From Nitrososphaerota archaeon (GTDB lineage Archaea; Thermoproteota; Nitrososphaeria; Nitrososphaerales; Gagatemarchaeaceae): DNA of 64,000 nucleotides. A model generated the notes under the pieces. It searched no databases. It was given only the letters and a program-made list of their open reading frames with translations, and was not told the origin of the DNA. The stretch's first letter is position 1. Each line of letters starts with the position of its first letter. Of the stretch, positions 36,545-44,354 are shown piece by piece. Position numbers and translations under genes: made by a program. The DNA lies in assembly GCA_028867035.1 (NCBI GenBank), contig JAGWHB010000004.1:186001-250000 (forward strand). The letters run 5' to 3'.

Positions 36545-36598
36545 AGCGGGTTTTTTCGTGATTCCAACCGTGATGTGTTGTGTATTATCTTATTTAAG
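36545..36598 (-). promoter_or_regulatory. RHS promoter, leaderless TTG and -1 slippery heptamer
   Basis: Minus strand. The TATA-like CTTAAATAAG at 36589-36598 is centred 26 bp before a TTG at 36567. That TTG opens MESRKN and then a stop after six more codons. Codons 4-6 are CGA AAA AAC, so the heptamer A AAA AAC (36550-36556) is in the exact phase for -1 frameshifting. A -1 shift continues into PASAVLIPLLLLPNFLFMVPLSSA and the RHS frame, giving a complete signal peptide. No ATG, GTG or TTG exists in the RHS frame between the upstream stop (36590-36592) and the ATG at 36499. Confidence 0.6.
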
Positions 36599-36738
36599 CA
36601 GTCTTCTGCGCTCCGATTCCAAGCTCCAATCATATTGGAAATATCCTGGTCGCAAGTCCCCTCCGCTCGACCCATCAGACATGTTCATTATCGGGGGGTA
36701 TGGCTGTTTCGATTCCCGCCCCACATGTTGGGTGAGAG

Positions 36739-36752
36739 TCCCACCCCCCGCA
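36739..36752 (+). repeat. Right copy of the 14-bp tRNA-Leu 3'-end repeat
   Basis: TCCCACCCCCCGCA, identical to 29808-29821 and in the same orientation, with no tRNA attached. The preceding bases GAG match the tRNA GAA at two of three positions. It lies upstream of the RHS promoter, so the two copies bracket the RHS gene, its partner and the remnant. Confidence 0.6.
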
Positions 36753-36837
36753 CATTAGTTTCACGCGACCCTTGTGCACGTTCTGCAGGTTGTTCCCAAC
36801 CAGGTTCAAATAGCTCGGCGTGAATTAGAAGAACCGG

Positions 36838-36993
36838 ATGAAAGCCTCCGACCAAGATTATGAGGAAGCGCTTGTTTACCTGAGGGCCAAGCTTACGCAG
36901 CCTCAGCCAGAGGTGGATAGATGGCTGAACTCAATTGTTGATGCTTGGGTAGCGAGGCGCAAGGCCGGCAGGCAAGTGAGAACGCCTGGCTGA
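36838..36993 (+). CDS. Small hypothetical protein (51 residues)
   Basis: An ATG-initiated frame of 51 codons plus stop: a charged N-terminus (MKASDQDYEEALVYLRAK), a mainly helical middle (VDRWLNSIVDAWVARRKAG) and a basic end. A TATA-like TTCAAATAG at 36805-36813 lies about 30 bp upstream, suitable for a leaderless transcript. It is the only convincing frame in the 36570-37282 gap. Size and charge would fit a small DNA-associated or regulatory protein, but no family is recognised. Confidence 0.45.
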   Translation: MKASDQDYEEALVYLRAKLTQPQPEVDRWLNSIVDAWVARRKAGRQVRTPG

Positions 36994-37282
36994 GCGCAGG
37001 GATAGGCGGGAGGTACTGTCTTTACTCTCGCGGCTAGAACCAATCATGCTCAGGAGAGTTGTCTTGGCTTCTAGACTCTCTCCAGAGACTCTTCCCGATG
37101 AATTACTGCTTCTTGAGAGCGTAGTGGTGTTGAGTCACAAGCTCCAATAGGATTGTGGTCCGAGGAATTTCCGACCTGTATTTAGTTCTGGAATCCTGGT
37201 GATCGCCGGAGTTGGGAGAAGACCGATCCACCCGCTTTGAGCACTACGTGTAGAGTTCAAGTCCCAACCGCCCCGCACGTGC
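36994..37282. other. Non-coding gap with tRNA-like 3' remnant
   Basis: No convincing frame on either strand. The composition is more AT-rich than neighbouring genes. The only recognisable element is a T-loop-plus-acceptor-like stretch at 37255-37277 (listed separately). No matching 5' tRNA half can be found, so this is not a functional tRNA. Confidence 0.5.
37255..37277 (+). repeat. Degenerate tRNA 3'-end-like sequence
   Basis: GTTCAAGTCCCA followed by ACCGCCCCGCA resembles the T loop, T stem and acceptor end of a tRNA and aligns with the tRNA-Leu end (GTTCGAATCCCACC). The T stem does not pair. It may be an older integration scar next to the VKOR gene. Confidence 0.4.
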
Positions 37283-37795
37283 TCACAGCTTTTCTGGCGC
37301 AAGTGTCGATTCTTCTAATTCGTCCAAACCCCACAACGCGTGCTTCCCGAAGAAAAGCAGGTAGCTGATCACGACGAAGTCAGCCAGTATGGCCACGTGC
37401 ATTATGGTACAATACACGCATATGGCATGGATTATGAAGAACTCGACGAAGACCAGGTAGGGCACTATGATCAGGCCAATGAACCTCCAGCCGAACATGA
37501 CCTCGAGGGTAGTCCGGGAAACGCGCTCTGACCCGAAGGCTATCAGAGACACCATTCCGAGGTTCACGATGAAATAGAACATAGCAAGCAGTTCCAGAGG
37601 GATTCCAAGGATCTTACTGTATGAGCTGCTGAGGACTGCGCCGCAGTCGAAGTTGAACCCGAAGAAAGTCCCCGTGGGACAATAGGGTAGCTGCTGATTC
37701 AGCGTGTAGAATATCACAAGGACCGTCCCAGAGGCCCAGAGCCCGATGGCAGACATGACGACCAACAAGAGGAGCTTGAGCTTTGAGATTCTCAA
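37283..37795 (-). CDS. VKOR-family membrane thiol oxidoreductase
   Basis: A 170-residue four-to-five-helix protein. It has the hallmarks of vitamin K epoxide reductase homologues: a loop with Cys residues (YCPTGTFFGFNFDCGAVLSSSYSKILGIPLE) whose FDCG...S-x-S/Y-x-K...GIP pattern is diagnostic, and a later CxxC active site (HAICVYCTIMH). Such enzymes reoxidise periplasmic DsbA-like partners using quinone, so it probably makes disulfides outside the cytoplasm. No thioredoxin domain is fused. The TTG start at 37795 faces the helicase gene. Confidence 0.88.
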   Translation of the reverse strand: MRISKLKLLLLVVMSAIGLWASGTVLVIFYTLNQQLPYCPTGTFFGFNFDCGAVLSSSYSKILGIPLELLAMFYFIVNLGMVSLIAFGSERVSRTTLEVMFGWRFIGLIIVPYLVFVEFFIIHAICVYCTIMHVAILADFVVISYLLFFGKHALWGLDELEESTLAPEKL

Positions 37796-37875
37796 TCTGG
37801 TCCCGCCCGGACCATTTTGTCCTTCACTGCGGGCTGGCTGGTCACGAAGGGCTGTTTAAGGGGCGCCCCGAATCC

Positions 37876-39471
37876 ATGGGCAACGCTTTTAGTCGAATTA
37901 GACGGCTCGACAATGTTTTGCTTTCCGCGGGATTCGAAGCCAGGGAATACCAGAAGAAAATCGCCGACGTGGCGACGTCCACGAACACCCTGGTGGTGCT
38001 CCCGACGGGACTAGGGAAGACGATCGTGGCGATAATGGTGGCGGCCGAGATGCTGAAGAGATACCCGGACTCGAAGGCGATGGTCCTCGCTCCGACTAGG
38101 CCCCTGGTTCTCCAGCATCTCAGGGCCTTCGGAGCCGAACTGAAGCTCCCCGAGGGCTCCATGGTCGCGTTGACGGGGACAGTTGACCCGGGTGAGAGGG
38201 AGCTCCTCTGGATGAAATCAAAGGTGATATTTGCGACCCCTCAGACGGTGTACAACGACGTCCGCCATGGCAGGATCTCGCTTAAGGAGGTGGTCCTCGC
38301 CGTGTTCGACGAAGCGCACCGAAGCGTCAGGGACTACACGTACACGAAGCTCGCCACCGTCTACAGGGAGACAGCCGACCGGCCCCTCATCCTGGGACTG
38401 ACGGCGTCCCCGGGCGCGTCGAAAGAGAAGATCAACGAGATCAAGAGGAACTTGTTCATCGAAGCGGTAGAAGCGAGGAACGAGGAGAGCGACGACGTAA
38501 AGGGATACGTCGAGAAGACGAACATAGTGGCGATCAAAGTAAGGGTGCCAGACGAGTACTACGAGACCACCCTCAGGCTCAGGGAGCTCTACAACGACAA
38601 GGTGCAGAAGCTGATCAACGGCGGTTTTCTTAGGAGCAACAGGGTGTCGAAGAAGGCCCTCCTTGAGGCGAGGATCGCCATCTCGGCCAGGCTGAGCAAG
38701 GCCCAGGCGAGCGGCGGCCAGAAGGGCTACATTTTCGGGGCGGTCATCAACCAGGCCCAGGCGGTCGCGATACTTCACGCGCTGGAGATGATAGAGACCC
38801 AGGGGGCGCCGCCGCTCCTGAGGTACCTGCAGAAGCTGCGCGACAGGCCTGACAAGGGGAAGGCCACCTCGTCGCTGGTCCGCGACCCGAAGTGGTTGAA
38901 GGTCGAAGAGGAGGCAGCAATGCTGGCGTCGGTCCCGCACCCCAAGGTCAGCGTCATGATCGACGTGGTGAAGCAACAGCTGAAGAGAAAGCCAGACTCG
39001 AAGGTCATAGTATTCACCCAGTACAGGGACACCATAGAGGACATCGTGAGGGCCCTGGAGAAGGAGGGTTTGAGCTCAAAGCGCTTCGTGGGCCAGGCGG
39101 ACAGGGAGGGGAGCAAGGGGATGGATCAGAAGATGCAGACCGACACCCTGGACCTGTTCCGAAAAGGGGAGTTCAGCGTTCTGGTGAGCAGCAGCATCGG
39201 GGAGGAAGGCCTTCACGTGCCGGACGTCGACCTGGTGGTCTTCTACGAGGCCGTCCCTTCCGAGATCAGGTACATACAGCGCCGGGGGAGGACGGGGAGG
39301 ACGACGGAAGGGAGGGTCGTGATACTCCTGGCCGAGGGTACCGTGGACGAGTCCTACTACTACAGCACTCTGCTAAAGGAGAGCAGGATGAGGGAGTTGG
39401 TTAACGAGACTAGCCAGAAGCCCTCCAAGCGGCGCGCGAAGAACCCAACGCTGATGGATTTCGTCGATTGA
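37876..39471 (+). CDS. Hef/FANCM-type DNA helicase without nuclease domain
   Basis: A 531-residue superfamily 2 helicase for branched DNA at stalled forks. Walker A is LPTGLGKT, the DEAH box is FDEAHR, and motif VI is QRRGRTGR. The insertion between the two RecA domains (roughly residues 215-360, with NGGFLRSNR) fits the Hef/FANCM middle domain. The XPF-type nuclease of euryarchaeal Hef is missing: the chain ends shortly after motif VI with KNPTLMDFV, which looks like a PCNA-binding tail. I start at the ATG at 37876, since a longer frame would overlap the divergent VKOR gene. Confidence 0.9.
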   Translation: MGNAFSRIRRLDNVLLSAGFEAREYQKKIADVATSTNTLVVLPTGLGKTIVAIMVAAEMLKRYPDSKAMVLAPTRPLVLQHLRAFGAELKLPEGSMVALTGTVDPGERELLWMKSKVIFATPQTVYNDVRHGRISLKEVVLAVFDEAHRSVRDYTYTKLATVYRETADRPLILGLTASPGASKEKINEIKRNLFIEAVEARNEESDDVKGYVEKTNIVAIKVRVPDEYYETTLRLRELYNDKVQKLINGGFLRSNRVSKKALLEARIAISARLSKAQASGGQKGYIFGAVINQAQAVAILHALEMIETQGAPPLLRYLQKLRDRPDKGKATSSLVRDPKWLKVEEEAAMLASVPHPKVSVMIDVVKQQLKRKPDSKVIVFTQYRDTIEDIVRALEKEGLSSKRFVGQADREGSKGMDQKMQTDTLDLFRKGEFSVLVSSSIGEEGLHVPDVDLVVFYEAVPSEIRYIQRRGRTGRTTEGRVVILLAEGTVDESYYYSTLLKESRMRELVNETSQKPSKRRAKNPTLMDFVD

Positions 39472-39482
39472 GCGGCACGCGC

Positions 39483-40889
39483 CTAAGCCCGACTGCCTAC
39501 GACTGAGACCTTGATTACGTTGGTCGTCCCCTTCACTCCAGGCGTCCCCGAGGTCACGACTATGCGTTCTCCCTTCTTGGCGAACCGTAACTTCTGAGCT
39601 GCCTGGTCTGCCCGAGCGAAGAGCCAGTCTGTGCTCCTGGCCTGCTTGACGACAAGTGGGATGACCCCCCTGTAGAGCTTCATCTGCCTCGCTATCCTGG
39701 CCTGAGTGCACAGGGCGATTATGGGCTGTCTGGGCCTGTACATGGCCACTCGCCTCGCAGTGGACCCCGTCTGTGTGGGCGCGACGATCGCCTTCGCCCC
39801 CACGTAGTCGGCCAGCCTCCCGGCAGCCCTGCCGATGGCCTCGGCCGTATCTCCTTTCTCTGGCACGGCGGTGGAAGACGGCATTGAGGAGGCATTCCTT
39901 TCTGTGGAACGCGCTATCTTGTCGAGCATCCTCGCAGCCTCCACCGGATATTTCCCTACGGCTGTCTCGTCCGAAAGCATCACCGCGTCCGTACCGTCGA
40001 GGACCGCGGTCGACACGTCAGTGACTTCCGCTCTGCTTGGGACTGGGAAGTTCACCATGCTGACGAGCATCTGCGTCGCGACTATGACCGGCTTGCCCAC
40101 GGCGTTGCATTTCGCAATGATCTGCTTCTGGATGGATGGGACCGTCTCCATGGGCACTTCTATTCCCAGGTCCCCTCGGGCGACCATGACTCCATCAGCT
40201 TCGGCGAGTATCTGCTTGAAATTCTGGACCGCCTCCCGCTTTTCGACCTTGGCTATGAGCATGGGGCTTTCCCTGGGCATGTGTCTCCTGAGCGACTTCA
40301 GATCGCTTGCCGTCCTGACGAAGGATGCTGCGACGAAATCGACCCCGCGGGCTAGGCCGAACTTCAGATGGCCCAGGTCTGCTGTCGTAGGATAGGTGAT
40401 TTTCATCTTGACCCCCGGGGCGTTGACTCCCTTCCCCGAGCTCAGGGTCCCGCCGGCCAGGACCGTGCACTGGACCCCACCGCTCACCTTTCCATCCACC
40501 CTGAGCCTGATGAGCCCGTCTGCGAGGTGGAGAAGGTCCCCCTTTTCGACCGACTCTAGAAGGTCGGGGTAGTTGATGCTCGCCCGCCTGGAGTCGCCGA
40601 GGACTACGGAAGATGTTAGCAGGAACTGCGAACCTCGCGCTATGTCAGCCGACCCGTCCTGCATCTTGCCGATCCGTATCTTGGGCCCCGGCAGGTCCTG
40701 AAGGATGGCCGTGGTCCGCTTGGCTCTCAGGGACTCGGCTCTGACTGTTGTAATGTCGCGGAGATGGCTGGTCTTGTCACCGTGGGAGAAGTTTACCCTG
40801 AATACGTCCACGAGGGGGACGAGGCGCCTGACGGTCGTCGCATTGCTGCTCGAAGGGCCGACCGTGCAAACAATCTTTGTCCGCCTCAC
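39483..40889 (-). CDS. pyk: Pyruvate kinase
   Basis: Converts phosphoenolpyruvate and ADP to pyruvate and ATP, the last glycolytic step. 468 residues from a GTG. Visible motifs are the N-terminal RRTKIVCTVGPSS, FRVNFSHGD, the active-site lysine region MLIAKVEKREAVQNF, the metal/substrate motif MVARGDLGIEVP, and VIVATQMLVSM (family usually has ATQMLESM), then the C-terminal domain. The length is standard. It is convergent with the helicase gene, with an 11-bp gap. Confidence 0.95.
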   Translation of the reverse strand: MRRTKIVCTVGPSSSNATTVRRLVPLVDVFRVNFSHGDKTSHLRDITTVRAESLRAKRTTAILQDLPGPKIRIGKMQDGSADIARGSQFLLTSSVVLGDSRRASINYPDLLESVEKGDLLHLADGLIRLRVDGKVSGGVQCTVLAGGTLSSGKGVNAPGVKMKITYPTTADLGHLKFGLARGVDFVAASFVRTASDLKSLRRHMPRESPMLIAKVEKREAVQNFKQILAEADGVMVARGDLGIEVPMETVPSIQKQIIAKCNAVGKPVIVATQMLVSMVNFPVPSRAEVTDVSTAVLDGTDAVMLSDETAVGKYPVEAARMLDKIARSTERNASSMPSSTAVPEKGDTAEAIGRAAGRLADYVGAKAIVAPTQTGSTARRVAMYRPRQPIIALCTQARIARQMKLYRGVIPLVVKQARSTDWLFARADQAAQKLRFAKKGERIVVTSGTPGVKGTTNVIKVSVVGSRA

Positions 40890-40922
40890 AACGCCGGGGG
40901 ACTGCTCGGATTCAATCTAAGG

Positions 40923-41513
40923 TTAACGGACGGGCTTGGGGCGGGTCTTCGGCGGCCCGCTCAGCTTCAGGCTGGACACGGCCCAGTCCAGCTGGTTCTC
41001 GGTTATCGACCTCAGCTCCCTCAGGGCTGCGGTCCTCTCTGGTTCAGGGAGCGCTGAAATCCTCGTACGCATGAATTCGACGCCCTCCCTTGCCCTGTTC
41101 AGCAGTATTGGGACAAGTATTTCGTTTGGCATGAGGTCGGAGACCAACCTCATTATCACGCGTTCCTTCCTGCCGAAAGTGGCCATTCCTGCTCGCATCT
41201 CGCTGAGTTCGCGCCTGGCGGCGGGGGTGATCGTGTACGTCACCCTCGATGTCTTCGACTTCTTCTCGGATGGGGTCACGAGCTTCTCCCGGACCAGGCT
41301 CTTCAGCAGCGGATAGATGGTCCCCGGCCCGGGGCGCCACGCTCCCTCCGTCTTTTCTTCTATCCTCTGCATTATTTCATACCCGGTCGCGGGGCCGCGG
41401 GAAAGCATAGTCAGGATGTAGATTCTAAGGAAGCCTCTGGGTATCGCCTGCGGGTGGGTCCAGTGCCTGGGGAACGAAGATGCCACTTTGGCTCGGGCCA
41501 CAACTCGCCTCAC
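40923..41513 (-). CDS. PadR-family transcriptional regulator
   Basis: A winged-helix repressor, 196 residues as drawn. The N-terminal HTH reads GFLRIYILTMLSRGPATGYEIMQRIEEKTEG, then WRPGPGTIYPLLKSLVREKLV and the wing RVTYTITPAARRELSEM, which is the PadR signature; a helical C-terminal dimerisation region follows. A TATA-like CTTTAAGAG around 41511-41521 overlaps the GTG start drawn here, so the true start is probably a downstream GTG such as 41486. It is divergent from a four-gene ABC exporter operon that it probably represses, as PadR proteins commonly do. Confidence 0.88.
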   Translation of the reverse strand: MRRVVARAKVASSFPRHWTHPQAIPRGFLRIYILTMLSRGPATGYEIMQRIEEKTEGAWRPGPGTIYPLLKSLVREKLVTPSEKKSKTSRVTYTITPAARRELSEMRAGMATFGRKERVIMRLVSDLMPNEILVPILLNRAREGVEFMRTRISALPEPERTAALRELRSITENQLDWAVSSLKLSGPPKTRPKPVR

Positions 41514-41527
41514 TCTTAAAGTGTTGC

Positions 41528-41571
41528 CTATACGATATGCATAGCAGTATAGTATTCGATATGCTTATATC
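41528..41571. promoter_or_regulatory. Operator repeats and promoter of the ABC exporter operon
   Basis: An AT-rich patch in GC-rich DNA. CGATATGC occurs twice in direct orientation (41533-41540 and 41557-41564, spacing 24 bp), and CTATAC/GTATAG form an inverted repeat (41528-41533, 41547-41552). The second CGATATGC abuts a TATA-like CTTATATC at 41564-41571, whose centre is 26 bp before the GTG at 41593. A repressor here would block TBP. The adjacent PadR protein is the obvious candidate. Confidence 0.6.
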
Positions 41572-41592
41572 CGCAGTGGGCTGGGCGACTCG

Positions 41593-42621
41593 GTGTTGCC
41601 CGAAACCATTAGGGTGGAGGACCTCGTCGAGGTCTACTCCGACGGCACAAAGGCGGTCGACGGCATATCGTTCGAAGTCAACGACGGGGAGTTCTTCGGG
41701 TTCCTTGGGCCGAACGGTGCGGGCAAGAGCACGACAATCAAGGTGCTTACGACCCTGTTGAAGAAGACAGGGGGCAAGGTGTCGGTCGCCGGATTTGACA
41801 TCGAGAAGCATGCGGACCGGATCAGGAAGGTCATAGGGGTCCAGAGCCAGGAGACGGTGGTCGATCAGGATCTCACCGGGAGGGAGAACATGATGCTGCA
41901 GGGGCACCTTCACGAGATGGGCGGAGAGGAGCTCAAGAAGAGGGTGGACGAGCTTCTTACGCTAGTCGGGATCGCTGACGTCGCCGACAAGAGGGCGGGG
42001 CACTACTCTGGAGGTATGAAAAAGAGGTTGGACCTCGCGTCGGCGCTCGTCCACAAGCCGAAGCTGCTCTTTCTCGACGAGCCGACCACGGGCCTTGACC
42101 CGCAGTCGAGGGCGGCCATCTGGGAGTACCTCTCGAAGCTCAACAAAGAGGAGGGAATCACGATTTTCCTTACTACGCAATACATGGAGGAGGCCGACAA
42201 GCTGTGCGAGCGGCTCTACATCATAGACCAGGGCAAGATAGTCGCAAACGGGACCCCACAGGCGCTGAAACAGGAAGTGGGGGCAGACTCCATCACGATG
42301 ACACTCGAAGACGGCGGAGCGGCTCCCGAGACAAAGGAGAGGGCGAAACAAGTCCTCGGCGGGATACAGGGGATCAACAAGATAATAGAATCCGATGGCG
42401 GTCTCACAGTCTACGCGAAGAACGCGGGGATGATAATAGCGGACGTCGTCAGGGCTTTCGACTCGAACAAGATACGTCTCTCTTCTGTCAACTTCGCCTC
42501 CCCCACCCTCGACGACGTCTTCCTGCAGCACACCGGGAGGAGGATCAGAGCGGAAGAATTGAACACAAAGAAGACCACGTTCGCGAGGTTCGGGGCGGCG
42601 AGGAGGCCGGTCAGACAATGA
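41593..42621 (+). CDS. ABC exporter ATP-binding protein (DrrA-like), cassette 1
   Basis: A 342-residue ATPase of the drug-export ABC-2 type. Walker A is GPNGAGKST, the signature is YSGGMKKRLDLAS, Walker B is LLFLDEPTTGLD, and the H-loop region reads IFLTTQYMEEAD. A C-terminal extension of about 100 residues is typical of DrrA/NodI-like exporters. Start is a leaderless GTG. It overlaps the permease gene by 4 nt (ATGA), and the two form one exporter. The order regulator | ATPase | permease suggests export of a toxic compound sensed by PadR. Confidence 0.93.
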   Translation: MLPETIRVEDLVEVYSDGTKAVDGISFEVNDGEFFGFLGPNGAGKSTTIKVLTTLLKKTGGKVSVAGFDIEKHADRIRKVIGVQSQETVVDQDLTGRENMMLQGHLHEMGGEELKKRVDELLTLVGIADVADKRAGHYSGGMKKRLDLASALVHKPKLLFLDEPTTGLDPQSRAAIWEYLSKLNKEEGITIFLTTQYMEEADKLCERLYIIDQGKIVANGTPQALKQEVGADSITMTLEDGGAAPETKERAKQVLGGIQGINKIIESDGGLTVYAKNAGMIIADVVRAFDSNKIRLSSVNFASPTLDDVFLQHTGRRIRAEELNTKKTTFARFGAARRPVRQ

Positions 42622-43415
42622 GCCTGGCTTCGGACACCTACCACCTGTTCGTCAGGGCGTTGAAGAAGGTACTCCGCAACCCCATCCTGCTCTTCTTCTC
42701 GCTGCTTCAGCCAATCATATTCCTGGTCCTGTTCACGCAGCTGTTTTCAAAGTTCGCCGCCGTCCCCGGGCTCTTCCCGCCGGGACTCACCTACCTTGAG
42801 TATGCCACGCCGGGGATCCTGCTGCAGAACGGTTTCAGCAGCGCCCTGCAGTCGGGAACATCCATCGTGGACGAACTCAACTCGGGGATGCTCGAGAAGA
42901 TGCTGGTGACCCCGGTCAACCGTTCCGCGATCCTGCTCGGGAGACTGCTCTCCGATGCGTTCAGGGTAGTCGTCCAGTCAGTGATTATTCTTGTCCTGGC
43001 CTACGCCCTCGGATTCAGCGTGGCGGCGGGAGCCGGCGGGATAATATCGATGCTCGTCGTCATCGCGTTCTTCGGACTCGCGTGGTCTGGGATATCCCTC
43101 GCCATCGGCCTCAGGACGCGCAGCGCCGAGACGGTCTTCGGCATTGGAGGATTCCTCACCTTTCCTCTGCTTTTCATGAGTGACGCCCTGGTCCCAACCT
43201 CCGCCATGCCCTCGTGGATGGCTAGCGTATCGAACGTCAACCCCATCAGCTTCGCGGTCGACGCGGTGAGGAGCGTGTCGCTTCCGTCCACCTCCCTCTC
43301 CACCCTGAGCCTGTCGGTGCCCGGGGACGTCCTCTCTGCGTTGACTTACATAGCCGCCATCGCGATCCTTACCCTTGGTGCGACTTTGTACCTGTTCAGG
43401 AAGGTAGTCAAGTAA
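42618..43415 (+). CDS. ABC-2 type permease (DrrB-like), cassette 1
   Basis: A 265-residue membrane partner of the preceding ATPase, with six predicted helices. The N-terminal coupling region (LFVRALKKVLRNPILLFFSLLQPIIFLVLF) and the conserved GMLEKMLVTPVNRSAILLGRLLSDA motif are typical of ABC-2 drug-export permeases. The ATG at 42618 overlaps the ATPase stop; the frame is open further upstream but there it is only a shadow of the ATPase gene. Confidence 0.9.
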   Translation: MSLASDTYHLFVRALKKVLRNPILLFFSLLQPIIFLVLFTQLFSKFAAVPGLFPPGLTYLEYATPGILLQNGFSSALQSGTSIVDELNSGMLEKMLVTPVNRSAILLGRLLSDAFRVVVQSVIILVLAYALGFSVAAGAGGIISMLVVIAFFGLAWSGISLAIGLRTRSAETVFGIGGFLTFPLLFMSDALVPTSAMPSWMASVSNVNPISFAVDAVRSVSLPSTSLSTLSLSVPGDVLSALTYIAAIAILTLGATLYLFRKVVK

Positions 43416-43416
43416 G

Positions 43417-44352
43417 ATGGCGCCTTCCATTGAGGTGATAGGCCTCACCAAGAAGTTCGGAGACTTCACCGCCGTGTCAGGCTTGAACCTCAAGCTCCAG
43501 GGGGCGAAGTGCGTAGGGTTCCTTGGGCCGAACGGGGCCGGAAAGACGACGACCATGAAGATCTTGACCGGGCTTATCTCGGCGTCGAGCGGGACAGCCC
43601 TAGTAAACGGGGTCGACATAAGCAAGGACAAGAAGGGCGCCCTGGCGTCGTGCACTTCGCTGATTGAGACCCCCGAGATCTACTCGTCGCTTACCCCCAA
43701 GGAAGCGCTTACGATGCTGTGTGCGATCAGGGGAGTCCCGAGCTCGGAGAGGAACAAGAGGATCGATGAGGCCATGGGAAGGGTCAAGATGCAAGAGTGG
43801 GAAAACAAGAAGGTGGGGAGTTTCTCCAAAGGGATGAAGCAGAGAATCAATGTGGCTTCCACCCTTCTGAGCGACCCCGAAGTGATAATCCTCGACGAAC
43901 CTACGACGGGGCTGGACCCGAGGGGGATGACCGAGGTCAGAGACATCGTGAAATCGCTCGATGACAGGCTGGTCTTCATGAGTTCACACCTGCTGGCAGA
44001 GGTGACCGAAGTATGCCAGGAGGTCGCAATGATCGACCACGGCAAGCTCCTGGTCTACGATTCCATCGGCGCAGTCACGTCGAAGTTCGCCGGAGGCGGG
44101 GGTATGGTCGAAGTGGGTTTCTACGGGCCGGTGGACCAACAGACGATTACCAAGATGGGCAACATGGCGGGCGTGTTGTCTGTGACCCCTTCGAACGACC
44201 AACACGTGGTCGTGAAGTTCGACCCCAAGGCAATCACGCAGGAGAAGCTCTTCGAGGCCATCGCAGGGCTGAGGGCTGGCGCGACCAGCTTCAAGGAGAC
44301 GTCGTCGGGACTAGAAGACGCGTATCTGAGCCTGATCAAGGAGGCGCTTTAG
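43417..44352 (+). CDS. ABC transporter ATP-binding protein, cassette 2
   Basis: A 311-residue ATPase, different from that of cassette 1. Walker A is GPNGAGKTTT. The signature is SFSKGMKQRINVAS, the variant form (SKGMKQR) common in ABC-2 bacitracin/multidrug exporters. Walker B is VIILDEPTTGLD. It begins immediately after the cassette 1 permease stop, so all four genes are one transcript. The C-terminal domain is shorter than in cassette 1. Confidence 0.92.
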   Translation: MAPSIEVIGLTKKFGDFTAVSGLNLKLQGAKCVGFLGPNGAGKTTTMKILTGLISASSGTALVNGVDISKDKKGALASCTSLIETPEIYSSLTPKEALTMLCAIRGVPSSERNKRIDEAMGRVKMQEWENKKVGSFSKGMKQRINVASTLLSDPEVIILDEPTTGLDPRGMTEVRDIVKSLDDRLVFMSSHLLAEVTEVCQEVAMIDHGKLLVYDSIGAVTSKFAGGGGMVEVGFYGPVDQQTITKMGNMAGVLSVTPSNDQHVVVKFDPKAITQEKLFEAIAGLRAGATSFKETSSGLEDAYLSLIKEAL

Positions 44353-44354
44353 AG

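Noticed and set aside
37255-37277. Possible functional tRNA gene upstream of the VKOR gene
   Set aside because: Only a T-loop and acceptor-like 3' part is present; the T stem does not pair and no 5' half, D arm or anticodon arm can be found.
42204-42617. N-terminal extension of the first ABC permease by 138 residues
   Set aside because: This part is a shadow of the ATPase gene in another frame; the membrane protein begins at the ATG at 42618.
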